64,000 bases of DNA from Streptomyces fulvorobeus (GTDB taxonomy: Bacteria; Actinomycetota; Actinomycetes; Streptomycetales; Streptomycetaceae), in NCBI RefSeq assembly GCF_013167895.1, contig NZ_BLWC01000001.1, forward strand, positions 2,046,001-2,110,000. Direction: 5' to 3'. The translations under genes were made by a program, and so were the position numbers. Shown in pieces: positions 37,001-50,643 of the stretch; positions within the stretch are counted from its first letter, which is position 1; the number at the start of each line of letters is the position of its first letter. The notes beneath the pieces are model-generated. The model was not told where the DNA came from. It was given only the letters and a program-made list of their open reading frames with translations, and ran no database searches.

Positions 37001-37117
37001 CCGGGTGTACACCATGTGTGAACCTGGTGACCGTATAGCGGACACCTGTTCCCCGTGGGCGGGGTCCTGCCCAGACTGGATGCCTCCCCTGTCCCGGCTA
37101 CCGAACAGAGTCTGTCC

Positions 37118-38536
37118 ATGTCCCGGACCTCCTCGCCGCCCTCCGCCGCCGGACCGCACTCCCCCGGCACCGTGCCGGTCGACTCCGCTCTCACCCACGG
37201 ACTCAAGCAGCGCCATCTGTCGATGATCGCCCTCGGCGGGGTCATAGGCGCCGGGCTGTTCGTCGGCTCCGGCGCCGGTATCGCGGCGGCCGGCCCCTCG
37301 ATCGTCCTCGCGTACGGCGTCTCCGGACTGCTCGTCATGTTCGTGATGCGCATGCTCGGCGAGATGTCGGCGGCGAACCCGGCCTCCGGTTCCTTCTCCG
37401 TGCACGCCGAGCGCGCCATCGGGCCCTGGGCGGGTTTCACCGCCGGGTGGGCGTTCTGGGTGCTGCTCTGTGTCGCGGTGGGCCTTGAGGGCATCGGCGC
37501 GGCGAAGATCGTCACCGGCTGGCTGCCGGGGACTCCGGAGTGGGCCTGGGTCGCGCTGTTCATGGTGATGTTCCTCGGTACGAACCTGGCGGCCGTGAAG
37601 AACTTCGGCGAGTTCGAGTTCTGGTTCGCCTCGCTCAAGGTCGTCGCCATCACGCTCTTCCTGGTGCTCGGCGTCCTGGCGATCCTCGGTGTACTGCCGG
37701 GCACGGACGCGCCGGGCACCTCCCACCTCACGGGGGACGGCGGCTTCCTGCCGAACGGCTCCGACGGCTTCATCATCGGGCTGCTCGCCTCCGTCTTCGC
37801 GTACGGCGGTCTGGAGACGGTCACCATCGCGGCGGCCGAGTCGGAGAACCCGGTGCAGGGTGTCGCGAAGGCCGTGCGGACGGCCATGTGGCGGATCGCG
37901 CTGTTCTACGTCGGCTCGATGGCGGTCATCGTGACGGTCGTCCCGTGGGACGACCCGGAGGTGGCCGAGGTGGGCCCGTTCTACGCGGCCCTGGACCAGC
38001 TGGGGATCAGCGGCGCGGCGGAGATCATGAACGTGGTCATCCTGATCGCGCTGCTCTCCGCGATGAACGCCAACATCTACGGCGCCTCGCGCATGGCGTG
38101 CTCGCTGGTGGCGCGCGGCCAGGGACCGGCGCGGCTCGGGAGGATCACCTCGGGTGTTCCCCGGCGGGCCGTGCTCGTCTCCTCCGTCTTCGGCTTCCTG
38201 TGCGTGCTGCTGAGCTACTGGCGGCCCGATGACGTGTTCCCCTGGCTGCTGAACATGATCGGGGCGGTGATCCTGGTGGTGTGGATCTTCATCGCGGTGT
38301 CGCAGCTGCTGCTGCGGGGCCGCACCGAGCGGGAGGCTCCGGAGAAGCTGGTCGTACGGATGTGGCTGTTCCCGGTGGGGACGATCGTGGCGCTGGCCGC
38401 GATGGCGGGGATCTTCGTGCTGATGCTGCGCCAACCCGACACCCGGGACCAGTTGCTGGCGACGGGGCTGCTGACCCTGGTGCTGGCGGGGATCGGGCTG
38501 GTACGGCAGCGCAGGGACGCCAAGGCCGTCCGGTAG
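37118..38536 (+). CDS. Amino-acid permease (APC superfamily), copy 3
   Basis: A 472-residue transporter with about 12 membrane segments. It has GGVIGAGLFVGSGAGIAAAGPS in segment 1 and AVKNFGEFEFWFASLKVVAI in the middle; the latter is almost identical to copy 2. ATG 37118 starts a Ser/Pro-rich cytosolic tail of about 30 residues before LTHGLKQRHLSM. The frame is open back to 37055, but without a ribosome-binding site. A hairpin terminator follows the stop. The close similarity to copy 2 points to tandem duplication. Confidence 0.93.
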   Translation: MSRTSSPPSAAGPHSPGTVPVDSALTHGLKQRHLSMIALGGVIGAGLFVGSGAGIAAAGPSIVLAYGVSGLLVMFVMRMLGEMSAANPASGSFSVHAERAIGPWAGFTAGWAFWVLLCVAVGLEGIGAAKIVTGWLPGTPEWAWVALFMVMFLGTNLAAVKNFGEFEFWFASLKVVAITLFLVLGVLAILGVLPGTDAPGTSHLTGDGGFLPNGSDGFIIGLLASVFAYGGLETVTIAAAESENPVQGVAKAVRTAMWRIALFYVGSMAVIVTVVPWDDPEVAEVGPFYAALDQLGISGAAEIMNVVILIALLSAMNANIYGASRMACSLVARGQGPARLGRITSGVPRRAVLVSSVFGFLCVLLSYWRPDDVFPWLLNMIGAVILVVWIFIAVSQLLLRGRTEREAPEKLVVRMWLFPVGTIVALAAMAGIFVLMLRQPDTRDQLLATGLLTLVLAGIGLVRQRRDAKAVR

Positions 38537-38561
38537 CCGCTTCCCTCTCCTCGAACACCGG

Positions 38562-38589
38562 TCAGGCCGGAGCGGGTTGTCCGGCCTGA
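38562..38589 (+). terminator. Terminator of permease 3
   Basis: TCAGGCCGGA (38562-38571) pairs with TCCGGCCTGA (38580-38589), loop of eight bases, 26 bases after the stop. Confidence 0.75.
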
Positions 38590-38694
38590 GGCGGGTGGGG
38601 TGTGCCGGGCGTACACGCGGGCGCTGGACCGCGGTCTCCGGGACGTAACCCGGCCTCGCTTGTGTGGGAACTCCGTCCACGCGAGGAGTTCCGC

Positions 38695-39759
38695 ATGAAC
38701 CACGCCGCACGACGACGCTCGTTCCTCCTGGCCACCGCCGCCGCGGTGACGGCGACCGTGGCGGACCCCGCCGGAGCCCGGCCGTCGGCCGGGGGCCGGC
38801 CCGTGGGCCCCCTGGTCATCGGGCACCGGGGCGCGGCGGGCTGGCGGCCCGAGCACACCGCCGCCGCCTACACGTTCGCCGTGCGGGCCGGTGCGGACTG
38901 GATCGAGCCCGACCTCGTACCCACGAAGGACCACGTCCTGGTGGTGCGTCACGAGAACGAGATCTCGGGCACCACCGATGTCGCCGCGCACCCGGAGTTC
39001 GCCGGCCGCCGCACCACGAGGACGGTCGACGGCAGGGCGGTCACCGGGTGGTTCACGGAGGACTTCACGCTCGCCGAGCTGAAGACGCTGCGGGCGGTGG
39101 AGCGGCTGCCACTGGTCCGCGACCGCAACACGGTCTTCGACGGCCGCGAGCAGGTCATGACGTTCCAGGAGGTCGTCGATCTGGCCCGCGCCCTGTCCAG
39201 GGAACACGGCCGCCGGATAACGGTCTTCCCCGAGACCAAGCACCCCACGTACTTCCGGTCGATCGGGCTGCCCCTGGAACCCGAGCTGATCCGCGTCGTC
39301 CGCCGCAACCGGCTGAGTGCCCGCGAGTGCGTCGTCCAGTCCTTCGAACCGTCCAGCCTGCACCGGGTCGCCGAGGCCCGCCTGGGGCTGCCGCTCTGGC
39401 AGGCGCTCGGCACGAGCGGCGGTCCGTACGGACACCCGGTCACGTACAAGGAGATGATGACGCCCGCCGGGCTGCGGGAGATCGCCCGTTACGCGGACTG
39501 GATCGGCCCGGACAAGTCCTCGCTCGTCCCCCCGCACACCCTGCTGGCGGACGCGCACGCGGCGGGTCTGAAGGTCGGCGCGTACACGTTCCGCGCGGAG
39601 AACCAGTACCTGCCCGCCTCCTACCGCCGCTCCGCCGTACCCACCGAGTTCGGTGACGCGTTCGCCGAGTACGCCTTCCACTACGCACAGGGTGTGGACG
39701 CCGTCGTGACGGACTTCCCCGATATCGCGGTCGACGCGCGGGAGGGCCTGCGGGTCTGA
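38695..39759 (+). CDS. Secreted glycerophosphodiester phosphodiesterase
   Basis: A 354-residue enzyme that hydrolyses glycerophosphodiesters to glycerol 3-phosphate and an alcohol. The N-terminus HAARRRSFLLATAAAV is a twin-arginine-type signal followed by an Ala-rich core, so it is probably exported folded. Catalytic motifs are GHRGAAGWRPEHT (His and Arg), the metal Glu/Asp in DWIEPDLV, and the second His in VVRHENE. ATG 38695 has a GAGGAG site seven bases upstream. It probably feeds phosphate and glycerol scavenging. The gene stands alone, with an imperfect hairpin (39770-39802) after it. Confidence 0.93.
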   Translation: MNHAARRRSFLLATAAAVTATVADPAGARPSAGGRPVGPLVIGHRGAAGWRPEHTAAAYTFAVRAGADWIEPDLVPTKDHVLVVRHENEISGTTDVAAHPEFAGRRTTRTVDGRAVTGWFTEDFTLAELKTLRAVERLPLVRDRNTVFDGREQVMTFQEVVDLARALSREHGRRITVFPETKHPTYFRSIGLPLEPELIRVVRRNRLSARECVVQSFEPSSLHRVAEARLGLPLWQALGTSGGPYGHPVTYKEMMTPAGLREIARYADWIGPDKSSLVPPHTLLADAHAAGLKVGAYTFRAENQYLPASYRRSAVPTEFGDAFAEYAFHYAQGVDAVVTDFPDIAVDAREGLRV

Positions 39760-39863
39760 GCCGGGGAGAACGGCCGCCGCACGGAAACGGGTGTGCGGCC
39801 GTCCCGGGGCGACTGCCATCATGAGAGCTCGCCCGAGAGCAGAGACCGTCGGAAGTGGTGCGC

Positions 39864-40520
39864 ATGAACCTCGTCCCCGCCGATCCCACGGTGCTGCACC
39901 CGATGCCGGGGCAGCCGCGGGTGGTGCAGCTGAAGCCTCTGGTGACCTCGCCGCTGATCGAGGTCGGGGAGTTCTCGTACTACGACGATCCGGACGACGC
40001 GACCGGCTTCGAGACGCGCAACGTGCTGTACCACTACGGGCCGGAGAAGCTGGTCATCGGGAAGTTCTGCGCGATCGGCACCGGGGTGCGGTTCATCATG
40101 AACGGCGCCAACCACCGTATGGACGGCCCGTCCACGTTCCCCTTCCCCACGATGGGCGGCTCCTGGGCCGACCACTTCGACCTGCTGACCGGACTGCCCG
40201 GCCGGGGCGACACCGTCGTCGGCAACGACGTGTGGTTCGGCTACCGCACGACGGTCATGCCCGGCGTACGGATCGGCCACGGCGCGATCATCGCTTCCGG
40301 TGCGGTGGTCGTCTCCGACGTACCGGACTACGGGATCGTCGGCGGCAACCCCGCCGAGCTGATCCGGACCCGGTACGCGCGGGAGGACGTCGCCCGTCTG
40401 CTCGCCGTCGCGTGGTGGGACTGGCCCGCCGAGCACATCACCGAGCACGTCCGCACGATCATGTCCGGCGGCATCGACGAACTGGAAGCGGCCGCGCCCG
40501 GCGGGCGGAGCCGCCCGTGA
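39864..40520 (+). CDS. Vat-family O-acetyltransferase (hexapeptide repeat)
   Basis: A 218-residue left-handed beta-helix acetyltransferase of the CatB/Vat (xenobiotic acetyltransferase) family. The catalytic His is in NGANHRMDGPSTFPF near residue 85. Hexapeptide repeats run through VVGNDVWFGYRTTVMPGVRIGHGAIIASGAVV, and the closing GIVGGNPAELIRTRY is typical. Relatives inactivate chloramphenicol or streptogramin A, but many chromosomal members have other acceptors, so resistance is not implied. ATG 39864 has a GGAAG site; two GTG codons just upstream are alternatives. The P-loop kinase gene overlaps its stop (GTGA). Confidence 0.9.
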   Translation: MNLVPADPTVLHPMPGQPRVVQLKPLVTSPLIEVGEFSYYDDPDDATGFETRNVLYHYGPEKLVIGKFCAIGTGVRFIMNGANHRMDGPSTFPFPTMGGSWADHFDLLTGLPGRGDTVVGNDVWFGYRTTVMPGVRIGHGAIIASGAVVVSDVPDYGIVGGNPAELIRTRYAREDVARLLAVAWWDWPAEHITEHVRTIMSGGIDELEAAAPGGRSRP

Positions 40521-41107
40521 CCTTCGATCCCCGCCCCGTCGACCGGGAGCCCGCGCCCTGCGCCGTCCTGCTGACCGGCATCCCCGGCAGCGGCAAGTCC
40601 ACGGTGGCCGCCGCGGTGGCCGCGCGGCTGCCGAAGTCGGCGTACATCGACGTGGACGCGCTCCAGGACATGATCGTCGGCGGAGGCGAGTGGCCCATCA
40701 TGGAGGGCAGCCCGGAGGCGGACCGGCAGATCTTCCTGCGGGCCCGCCACGCCTGCCTGCTGGCGGACAGCTTCGTGGCGGCCGGCTTCGTCCCCGTCCT
40801 CGCCGACGTGGTCGTACGCAGGACCCATCTCGCCTTCTACCGGGAGACCCTGCGGACCGGCCGGTTCCACGTCGTCGTGCTGGCGCCGGACCCGGGTGTC
40901 GCGTGGGAGCGCAACCGGACCCGGGACAAGGTGCTGGAGACCGACTGGACGCCCCTGGACCGTGCGATGCGCGCGGAACTCGGCGACGCGGGGACGTGGA
41001 TCGACACCTCGGGGCAGTCGGTGGAGGAGACGGTCGACGCGGTCCTGACCGCGACCGGCCTCGGGCCAGGCCGGCGGGACCGGACCACGGCGCAGCCGCG
41101 GGGGTGA
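40517..41107 (+). CDS. P-loop kinase-like ATPase
   Basis: A 196-residue cytosolic protein with Walker A GIPGSGKSTVA near residues 21-30, an Asp-containing strand end (YIDVDALQDM), and a lid-like Arg-rich region (ERNRTRDKVLETDW). The small size and single domain resemble AAA_33/gluconokinase- or chloramphenicol-phosphotransferase-type kinases that phosphorylate small molecules. The GTG start overlaps the stop of the acetyltransferase gene, so the two are translationally coupled and may modify the same substrate. That link is inference. Confidence 0.87.
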   Translation: MTFDPRPVDREPAPCAVLLTGIPGSGKSTVAAAVAARLPKSAYIDVDALQDMIVGGGEWPIMEGSPEADRQIFLRARHACLLADSFVAAGFVPVLADVVVRRTHLAFYRETLRTGRFHVVVLAPDPGVAWERNRTRDKVLETDWTPLDRAMRAELGDAGTWIDTSGQSVEETVDAVLTATGLGPGRRDRTTAQPRG

Positions 41108-41131
41108 GACCCCGCATCGCCCCGGGAGGAC

Positions 41132-41171
41132 GGAGGGCGGGCCGCGCAGCCCGCCGCGCGGCCCGCCCTCC
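41132..41171. terminator. Bidirectional terminator between kinase and DsbA-like genes
   Basis: A perfect 16-bp stem (GGAGGGCGGGCCGCGC, 41132-41147, with 41156-41171) and an eight-base loop between convergent genes. Confidence 0.88.
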
Positions 41172-41180
41172 TGACCACCG

Positions 41181-41828
41181 TCAGTCGAAGACCGGGTCCT
41201 GGGTCCGGGTCCGCTTGATCTCGTAGAAACCGGGGATCGACGCCACCAGCAGCGTGCCGTCCCACAGCTTCGCCGCGTCCTCGCCCTTGGGGGCGGGGGT
41301 CACGACCGGGCCGAAGAAGGCGATCTGCTCGCCGTCCGCGCCCGGCACGGCGATGACCGGCGTGCCGACCTCCTGGCCGACCTTGTCGATGCCCTCCTTG
41401 TGGGAGGCGCGCAGTTCGGTGTCGTACGCGTCGGAATCGGCGTACTCCGCGAGCTCCGCCGGCAGGCCGACGTCGGCCAGGGCCGCGGCCACCGCCTCGG
41501 GGGTGGGGCCCTCGCCCTTGTTGTGGAAACGGGTACCGAGCGCCGTGTACAGGGGGCCCACCACCTCGTCGCCGTGCTTCTGCTGCGCGGCGACGACGAC
41601 CCGGACCGGCCCCCACGCCTTCGCCAGGAGCTCGCGGTACCGCTCGGGCACCTCGTCCAGCTTGTTCTCGTTGAGGACGGCCAGGCTCATCACGTGCCAG
41701 CGGACCTCGACGTCGCGGACCTTCTCCACCTCCAGCATCCAGCGGGAGGTCATCCACGCCCAGGGGCAGAGCGGGTCGAACCAGAAGTCGACCGGGGTCC
41801 GGCCGTTCGCGGTGCTGTTCTCAGACAT
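41181..41828 (-). CDS. DsbA-fold mycothiol-dependent reductase (Rv2466c-like)
   Basis: A 215-residue thioredoxin-fold protein matching mycobacterial Rv2466c, a mycothiol-dependent nitroreductase, along its full length (VDFWFDPLCPWAWMTSRW; HVMSLAVLNEN; cis-Pro in VGTPVIAVPG). The active site reads CPWA near residue 21: the first Cys is kept, but the second Cys of the CPWC motif is Ala. The protein would therefore have to work as a monothiol enzyme using mycothiol to resolve the intermediate, or have lost redox function. ATG 41826-41828 is used. It is divergent from pepN. Confidence 0.9.
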   Translation of the reverse strand: MSENSTANGRTPVDFWFDPLCPWAWMTSRWMLEVEKVRDVEVRWHVMSLAVLNENKLDEVPERYRELLAKAWGPVRVVVAAQQKHGDEVVGPLYTALGTRFHNKGEGPTPEAVAAALADVGLPAELAEYADSDAYDTELRASHKEGIDKVGQEVGTPVIAVPGADGEQIAFFGPVVTPAPKGEDAAKLWDGTLLVASIPGFYEIKRTRTQDPVFD

Positions 41829-41958
41829 GTCTCTCCTCGGAAGGGCGCGTCCACTGAGCGCCAGAACACCGCCGGACTCCCCGGCCATTCCCGGATGCCG
41901 GCGCGAGATGCGGCGTGCGAGACTCAAAGCCGTTCAAACGAGACACGAAGGAGTGCCC

Positions 41959-44568
41959 GTGCCCGGTGAAAACCTGTCCCGCGACGAGGCCCGTGAGCGG
42001 GCCGAGCTGCTGACCGTCGACGGTTACGAGGTCGCCCTAGACCTGCGTTCCGCCGTCGGCGAGCCCGAAGCGGGCGACGGGGAGGCCGGTCCGCGCACGT
42101 TCCGTTCGCAGACCACCATCCGCTTCCGCTCCGCGCGTGCGGGAACCTCCACCTTCGCCGACCTGCTGGCGCCGAGCGTGAACGCGGTGACGCTGAACGG
42201 GAAGCCGCTGGACCCGGCCGCCGTCTTCGACGGGGCCCGGGTGGCGCTGGACGGTCTCGCCGAGGGCGACAACGTCCTGGTGGTCGACGCGCAGTGCGCG
42301 TACAGCCGGACCGGCGAGGGTATGCACCGGTTCGTCGACCCGGAGGACGGCGAGGTCTACCTCTACACGCAGTACGAACCGGCCGATGCCCGGCGCGTCT
42401 TCGCCAACTTCGAACAGCCCGACCTGAAGGCTCCCTTCCGCTTCGAGGTGACGGCTCCCGACGGCTGGAGGGTCTGGAGCAACGGCGCCGAGGAGTCACA
42501 CGAGGGCGAGGTGTGGCGCTTCGCCGAGACGAAGCCGATCTCGACGTACATCACGGCGGTCGTCGCCGGTCCGTACCACTACGAGACCGACGTCTACACC
42601 CGGGTGTCCGAAGGGGGCACCTCCCCGGCCGAGGGCTCCGCGGCGGGTTCGACGCTGGAGATCCCGCTCGGCGCGATGTGCCGCAAGAGCCTCGCCCGCC
42701 ACTTCGACGCGGACGACATCTTCCTCGTCACCAAGCAGGGTCTCGACTTCTTCCACGACACCTTCGACTACCCGTATCCGTTCGGGAAGTACGACCAGGC
42801 GTTCGTGCCCGAGTACAACATCGGCGCGATGGAGAACCCCGGCTGTGTCACGTTCCGTGAGGAGTACGTCTACCGGGGCAAGGTGACCTCGGCGTCCTAC
42901 GAGCGCCGGGCCAACGTCATCCTGCACGAGATGGCGCACATGTGGTTCGGCGACCTGGTCACCATGCGGTGGTGGGACGACCTGTGGCTGAAGGAGTCCT
43001 TCGCCGACTTCATGGGCACGTTCTCCCAGGTCGAGGCGACCCGTTTCACCAACGGCTGGGTCACCTTCGCCAACAACCGCAAGGCGTGGGCCTACCGTGC
43101 CGACCAGCTGCCGTCCACCCACCCCGTCACGGCCGACATCCGTGACCTGGAGGACGCCAAGCTCAACTTCGACGGCATCACCTACGCCAAGGGCGCCTCG
43201 GTGCTGAAGCAGCTGGTGGCGTACGTCGGACGGGAGGCGTTCCTCGAAGGCGCGCGGCGCTACTTCAAGCGGCACGCGTACGGCAACACGCGCCTGGGCG
43301 ACCTGCTGTCCGTGCTCGCCGAGACGTCCGGGCGCGACATGACGGCCTGGTCGCGCGCCTGGCTCCAGACGGCGGGCGTCAACGTGCTCACGCCGGACGT
43401 GACGTACGACGTGGCCGGGCGGATCACGGAGCTGGCCGTCCTCCAGGACGCCGCCGCCTCCCATCCGGAGCTGCGCCCGCACCGTGTCGCGGTCGGCCTC
43501 TACCGGCACGACCCCGGCGGCGCGCTGGTCCGATACGCGCGCGCCGAGGTGGACGTCGCCGGGGCGCGCACGGTCGTCGCGGAGCTGGCCGGGGCGGAGA
43601 AGCCCGAGCTGATCCTCGTCAACGACGACGACCTCACGTACTGCAAGGTCCGCTTCGACGCCGGGTCGCTCGCCACCCTCGGGGACCACCTCGGGGACAT
43701 CACCGACCCCCTGGCCCGGGCGGTCTGCTGGTCGGCCCTGTGGAACCTCACGCGGGACGCGCTGCTGCCGGCCCGTTCCTTCATCTCCCTCGTACTCGCC
43801 TTCTCCGGCCGTGAATCGGACATCGGCGTGCTCCAGATGCTCCACAACTGGACGCAGTCGGCGCTCGTGCACTACGTCGCGCCCGGGTGGCGCGAGGAGG
43901 GCGGCCGGCTGCTGGCCGAGGGCGCGCTGCGTGAGCTGCGCGCCGCGGAGCCGGGCAGTCAGCACCAGCTGACCTGGGCGCGGTTCTTCGCCTCCGTGGC
44001 CTCATCGGACGCGGACTTCGAGCTGCTGGCGGGAGTCCTCGACGGCTCGGCGCGGATCGACGGGCTGGAGGTCGACCAGGAGCTGCGCTGGGCGTTCCTG
44101 TCGCCGCTCGCCTCGCACGGGCGGGCCGACGCAGCGGTCATCGACGCCGAGCTGGCACGGGACGACACGGCGTCCGGCAAGCGGCACCAGGTGCGGTGCC
44201 TGGCCTCGCGGCCGTCCGCTGCCGTGAAGGCGCAGGCGTGGGCCGCGGTCGTGGAGTCGGACAAGCTGTCCAACGCGCTGGTGACGGCCACGATCGCGGG
44301 CTTCGTGCAACCCTCGCAGCGGGAGTTGCTGGCGACGTACGCGGGCGCCTACTTCGACGCGATCGAACGGGTGTGGGCCGACCGGTCGATCCAGATCGGC
44401 ATGGACGTGGTGTCGGGGCTGTTCCCCGGGCTCCAGGACAGTCCGGAGACGCTGGTCGCGACGGACGCGTGGCTGGCCTCGCACCCGAACGCGGCGCCGG
44501 CGCTGCGGCGGCTGGTCCTGGAGGCGCGGGACGATCTGGCGCGGGCCTTGCGGGGGCAGGCGGTCTGA
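41959..44568 (+). CDS. pepN: Aminopeptidase N (M1 family), copy 1
   Basis: An 869-residue zinc aminopeptidase. The substrate motif GAMENPG is near residue 293. The zinc site HEMAHMWFGDLV (HExxH), with the third ligand Glu 18 residues later (WLKESFAD), lies near residue 325. A long C-terminal helical ERAP1-like domain follows. There is no signal peptide, so it is cytosolic and trims peptides. GTG 41959 is chosen because GAAGGAG is five bases upstream and it gives VPGENLSRDEARERAELL, matching copy 2; GTG 41953 is also possible. A paralogue lies at 51266-53842. Confidence 0.95.
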   Translation: MPGENLSRDEARERAELLTVDGYEVALDLRSAVGEPEAGDGEAGPRTFRSQTTIRFRSARAGTSTFADLLAPSVNAVTLNGKPLDPAAVFDGARVALDGLAEGDNVLVVDAQCAYSRTGEGMHRFVDPEDGEVYLYTQYEPADARRVFANFEQPDLKAPFRFEVTAPDGWRVWSNGAEESHEGEVWRFAETKPISTYITAVVAGPYHYETDVYTRVSEGGTSPAEGSAAGSTLEIPLGAMCRKSLARHFDADDIFLVTKQGLDFFHDTFDYPYPFGKYDQAFVPEYNIGAMENPGCVTFREEYVYRGKVTSASYERRANVILHEMAHMWFGDLVTMRWWDDLWLKESFADFMGTFSQVEATRFTNGWVTFANNRKAWAYRADQLPSTHPVTADIRDLEDAKLNFDGITYAKGASVLKQLVAYVGREAFLEGARRYFKRHAYGNTRLGDLLSVLAETSGRDMTAWSRAWLQTAGVNVLTPDVTYDVAGRITELAVLQDAAASHPELRPHRVAVGLYRHDPGGALVRYARAEVDVAGARTVVAELAGAEKPELILVNDDDLTYCKVRFDAGSLATLGDHLGDITDPLARAVCWSALWNLTRDALLPARSFISLVLAFSGRESDIGVLQMLHNWTQSALVHYVAPGWREEGGRLLAEGALRELRAAEPGSQHQLTWARFFASVASSDADFELLAGVLDGSARIDGLEVDQELRWAFLSPLASHGRADAAVIDAELARDDTASGKRHQVRCLASRPSAAVKAQAWAAVVESDKLSNALVTATIAGFVQPSQRELLATYAGAYFDAIERVWADRSIQIGMDVVSGLFPGLQDSPETLVATDAWLASHPNAAPALRRLVLEARDDLARALRGQAV

Positions 44569-44590
44569 TCCGGGCCGGGGTGCGGGTCCC

Positions 44591-44645
44591 GCGCGCCCGA
44601 GCGTCGTACGTATGCGCGGCGCTCGGGCGCGCATACGTACGACGC
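44591..44645. terminator. Two overlapping, mutually exclusive hairpins after pepN copy 1
   Basis: Stem A pairs GCGCGCCCGAGCG (44591-44603) with 44620-44632, 13 bp. Stem B pairs GCGTCGTACGTATGCGC (44601-44617) with 44629-44645, 17 bp. Both are perfect and share bases 44601-44603 and 44629-44632, so they cannot form together. As a terminator B is the stronger; A could act as an antiterminator, or the pair may serve opposite strands. Confidence 0.65.
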
Positions 44646-44776
44646 CGAACGGAATCCGGGCGGGACGGGTCTTTTCGGCAGTCGAACTCCCGTACTTTAG
44701 GACGGCGTTGTCCTGAATTGTCGACGGGCCTGTAACAGAGGTTAGGGCGCCCTGGGTGAGCGGGAACGCCGGGGGC

Positions 44777-45796
44777 ATGACACAGAACACCCCTCTCTTC
44801 CCCCACCCCCACGAGGTACGCCGACGCGTGCAGTCCGCCGCGCAGTTGCGGGCGCGGGGCGTGTCGGCCGCGCAGACCCCCGCGCAGTGCCTCCCCGGCG
44901 GCCCGTGGCAGCAACTGCTGCCCGGGGTGTACCTCCTGCACTCCGGCCCGCCCACCGGCGAGGAGCGGTTGCACGGCGCCCTGCTCTACGCCGGGCGGCC
45001 ACCCGTCTCCGCGCGGCGCCCGGCACACGCGCCGGCCGGGTCCCGGTACGGAGAGGCCATGGTGACGGGGATGGCCGCGCTCACCCTGTACGGGTTTCCC
45101 ACCGCCCCGCCGCTGGTCTCGCTGCACCGGATCGACGTCCTCGTGCCCCGCACCCGGCGCCTGCGCTCCACCCGGTTCGTGGAGGTCGTGCGCGGCGCCG
45201 GGCTGCCCGGGCCCGTGGAGATGGACGGGGTCCCCGTGGCCCCCGTGGAGCGCGCGCTCGCGGACGCCGTCGCCGGGATCACGGACGGCTCCGTGGCGCG
45301 CCGGCTGCTGACGGACGCAGTCCGGGGCGGGCACTGCGAAGCCGCCGCCGTGGTGCGGGAGCTGAGCGCGGCGAAGCTGCTGGGGCGGGCCCATCTGCGG
45401 GAGGCCGTCGACTTCCTGCTGGCCGAGGGCCGGGCGGTCGCGGAGAGCCGGCTGTACGAGATGGTCCGCGGCCAGGGACTGCCGGTCCCGCTGTGGAACG
45501 TGGAGCTGCGGCTGCCGGGCGGTCCCCGGCTGGGCGCGGTCGACGCGTACTGGCCCGACCAGGCCGTGGCCGTGGACATCGACTGCCGCCCCCCGCGCCA
45601 GGAGGACGACGAGGAGCACTGGTCCGCGCACGCGGCCAGGCGCGACCATCTGGAGCGGCTCGGGATCACCGTCGTCCACGTCACCCCGAAGAAGCTGCGG
45701 GAGGCCCCGGAGCAGCAGGCGACCGTGGTGCGCACGGCGCTGATGGCGGCGGACGACCGGGAGCCCGCCGCCTACGTGGTGATCCTGCCGCGGTGA
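44777..45796 (+). CDS. AbiEi-like protein with DUF559/nuclease-like C-terminus
   Basis: A 339-residue cytosolic protein. The N-terminal 150 residues resemble AbiEi antitoxin-type proteins (QQLLPGVYLLHSGPPTGEERL and MVTGMAALTLYGF, the usual GVY...GxxAAxxLxG pattern). The C-terminal part (AVDAYWPDQAVAVDIDCRPP through HLERLGITVVHVTPKKLRE) resembles DUF559/Vsr-like endonuclease folds, but the Asp-Glu-Lys set is not clearly complete. Members are common and usually solitary in Streptomyces, without an AbiEii toxin. None is seen beside this one either. ATG 44777 is chosen. Assignment is from memory of the pattern only. Confidence 0.7.
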   Translation: MTQNTPLFPHPHEVRRRVQSAAQLRARGVSAAQTPAQCLPGGPWQQLLPGVYLLHSGPPTGEERLHGALLYAGRPPVSARRPAHAPAGSRYGEAMVTGMAALTLYGFPTAPPLVSLHRIDVLVPRTRRLRSTRFVEVVRGAGLPGPVEMDGVPVAPVERALADAVAGITDGSVARRLLTDAVRGGHCEAAAVVRELSAAKLLGRAHLREAVDFLLAEGRAVAESRLYEMVRGQGLPVPLWNVELRLPGGPRLGAVDAYWPDQAVAVDIDCRPPRQEDDEEHWSAHAARRDHLERLGITVVHVTPKKLREAPEQQATVVRTALMAADDREPAAYVVILPR

Positions 45797-45966
45797 GCCC
45801 TCTATGTCCTGTTCGTCCCGCGTGACGCTTTGACCTCAGTGGCGGATCTACGCCATGTTCGATACTCGCCCCCGTCAACTCTCCACAAACCGCTGTCATC
45901 TAAGACAGGGTGAGCGGTCATCGGGTACCGAATTCCGGACTCTCTCTTTCACTTACAGGGATGCTG

Positions 45967-50586
<4,620 letters not shown>

Positions 50587-50596
50587 TCCGTCGTAC

Positions 50597-50639
50597 GGCG
50601 AAAGGGCGGCCACCGGATCGCGGTGGCCGCCCTTTCGCC
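50597..50639. terminator. Bidirectional terminator between asd and DUF1203
   Basis: A perfect 19-bp stem (50597-50615 with 50621-50639; GGCGAAAGGGCGGCCACCG) with a five-base loop between convergent genes. Confidence 0.9.
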
Positions 50640-50643
50640 TGCC

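Noticed and set aside
35591..38710. 1039-codon open frame on the minus strand
   Set aside because: It is antisense to permeases 2 and 3, an Arg/His/Gln-rich shadow created by the G/C third-position bias, without any family motif.
39864..40520. Calling the Vat-family acetyltransferase an antibiotic-resistance gene
   Set aside because: The fold and His motif fit the family, but chromosomal homologues have varied acceptors and nothing in the sequence fixes the substrate.
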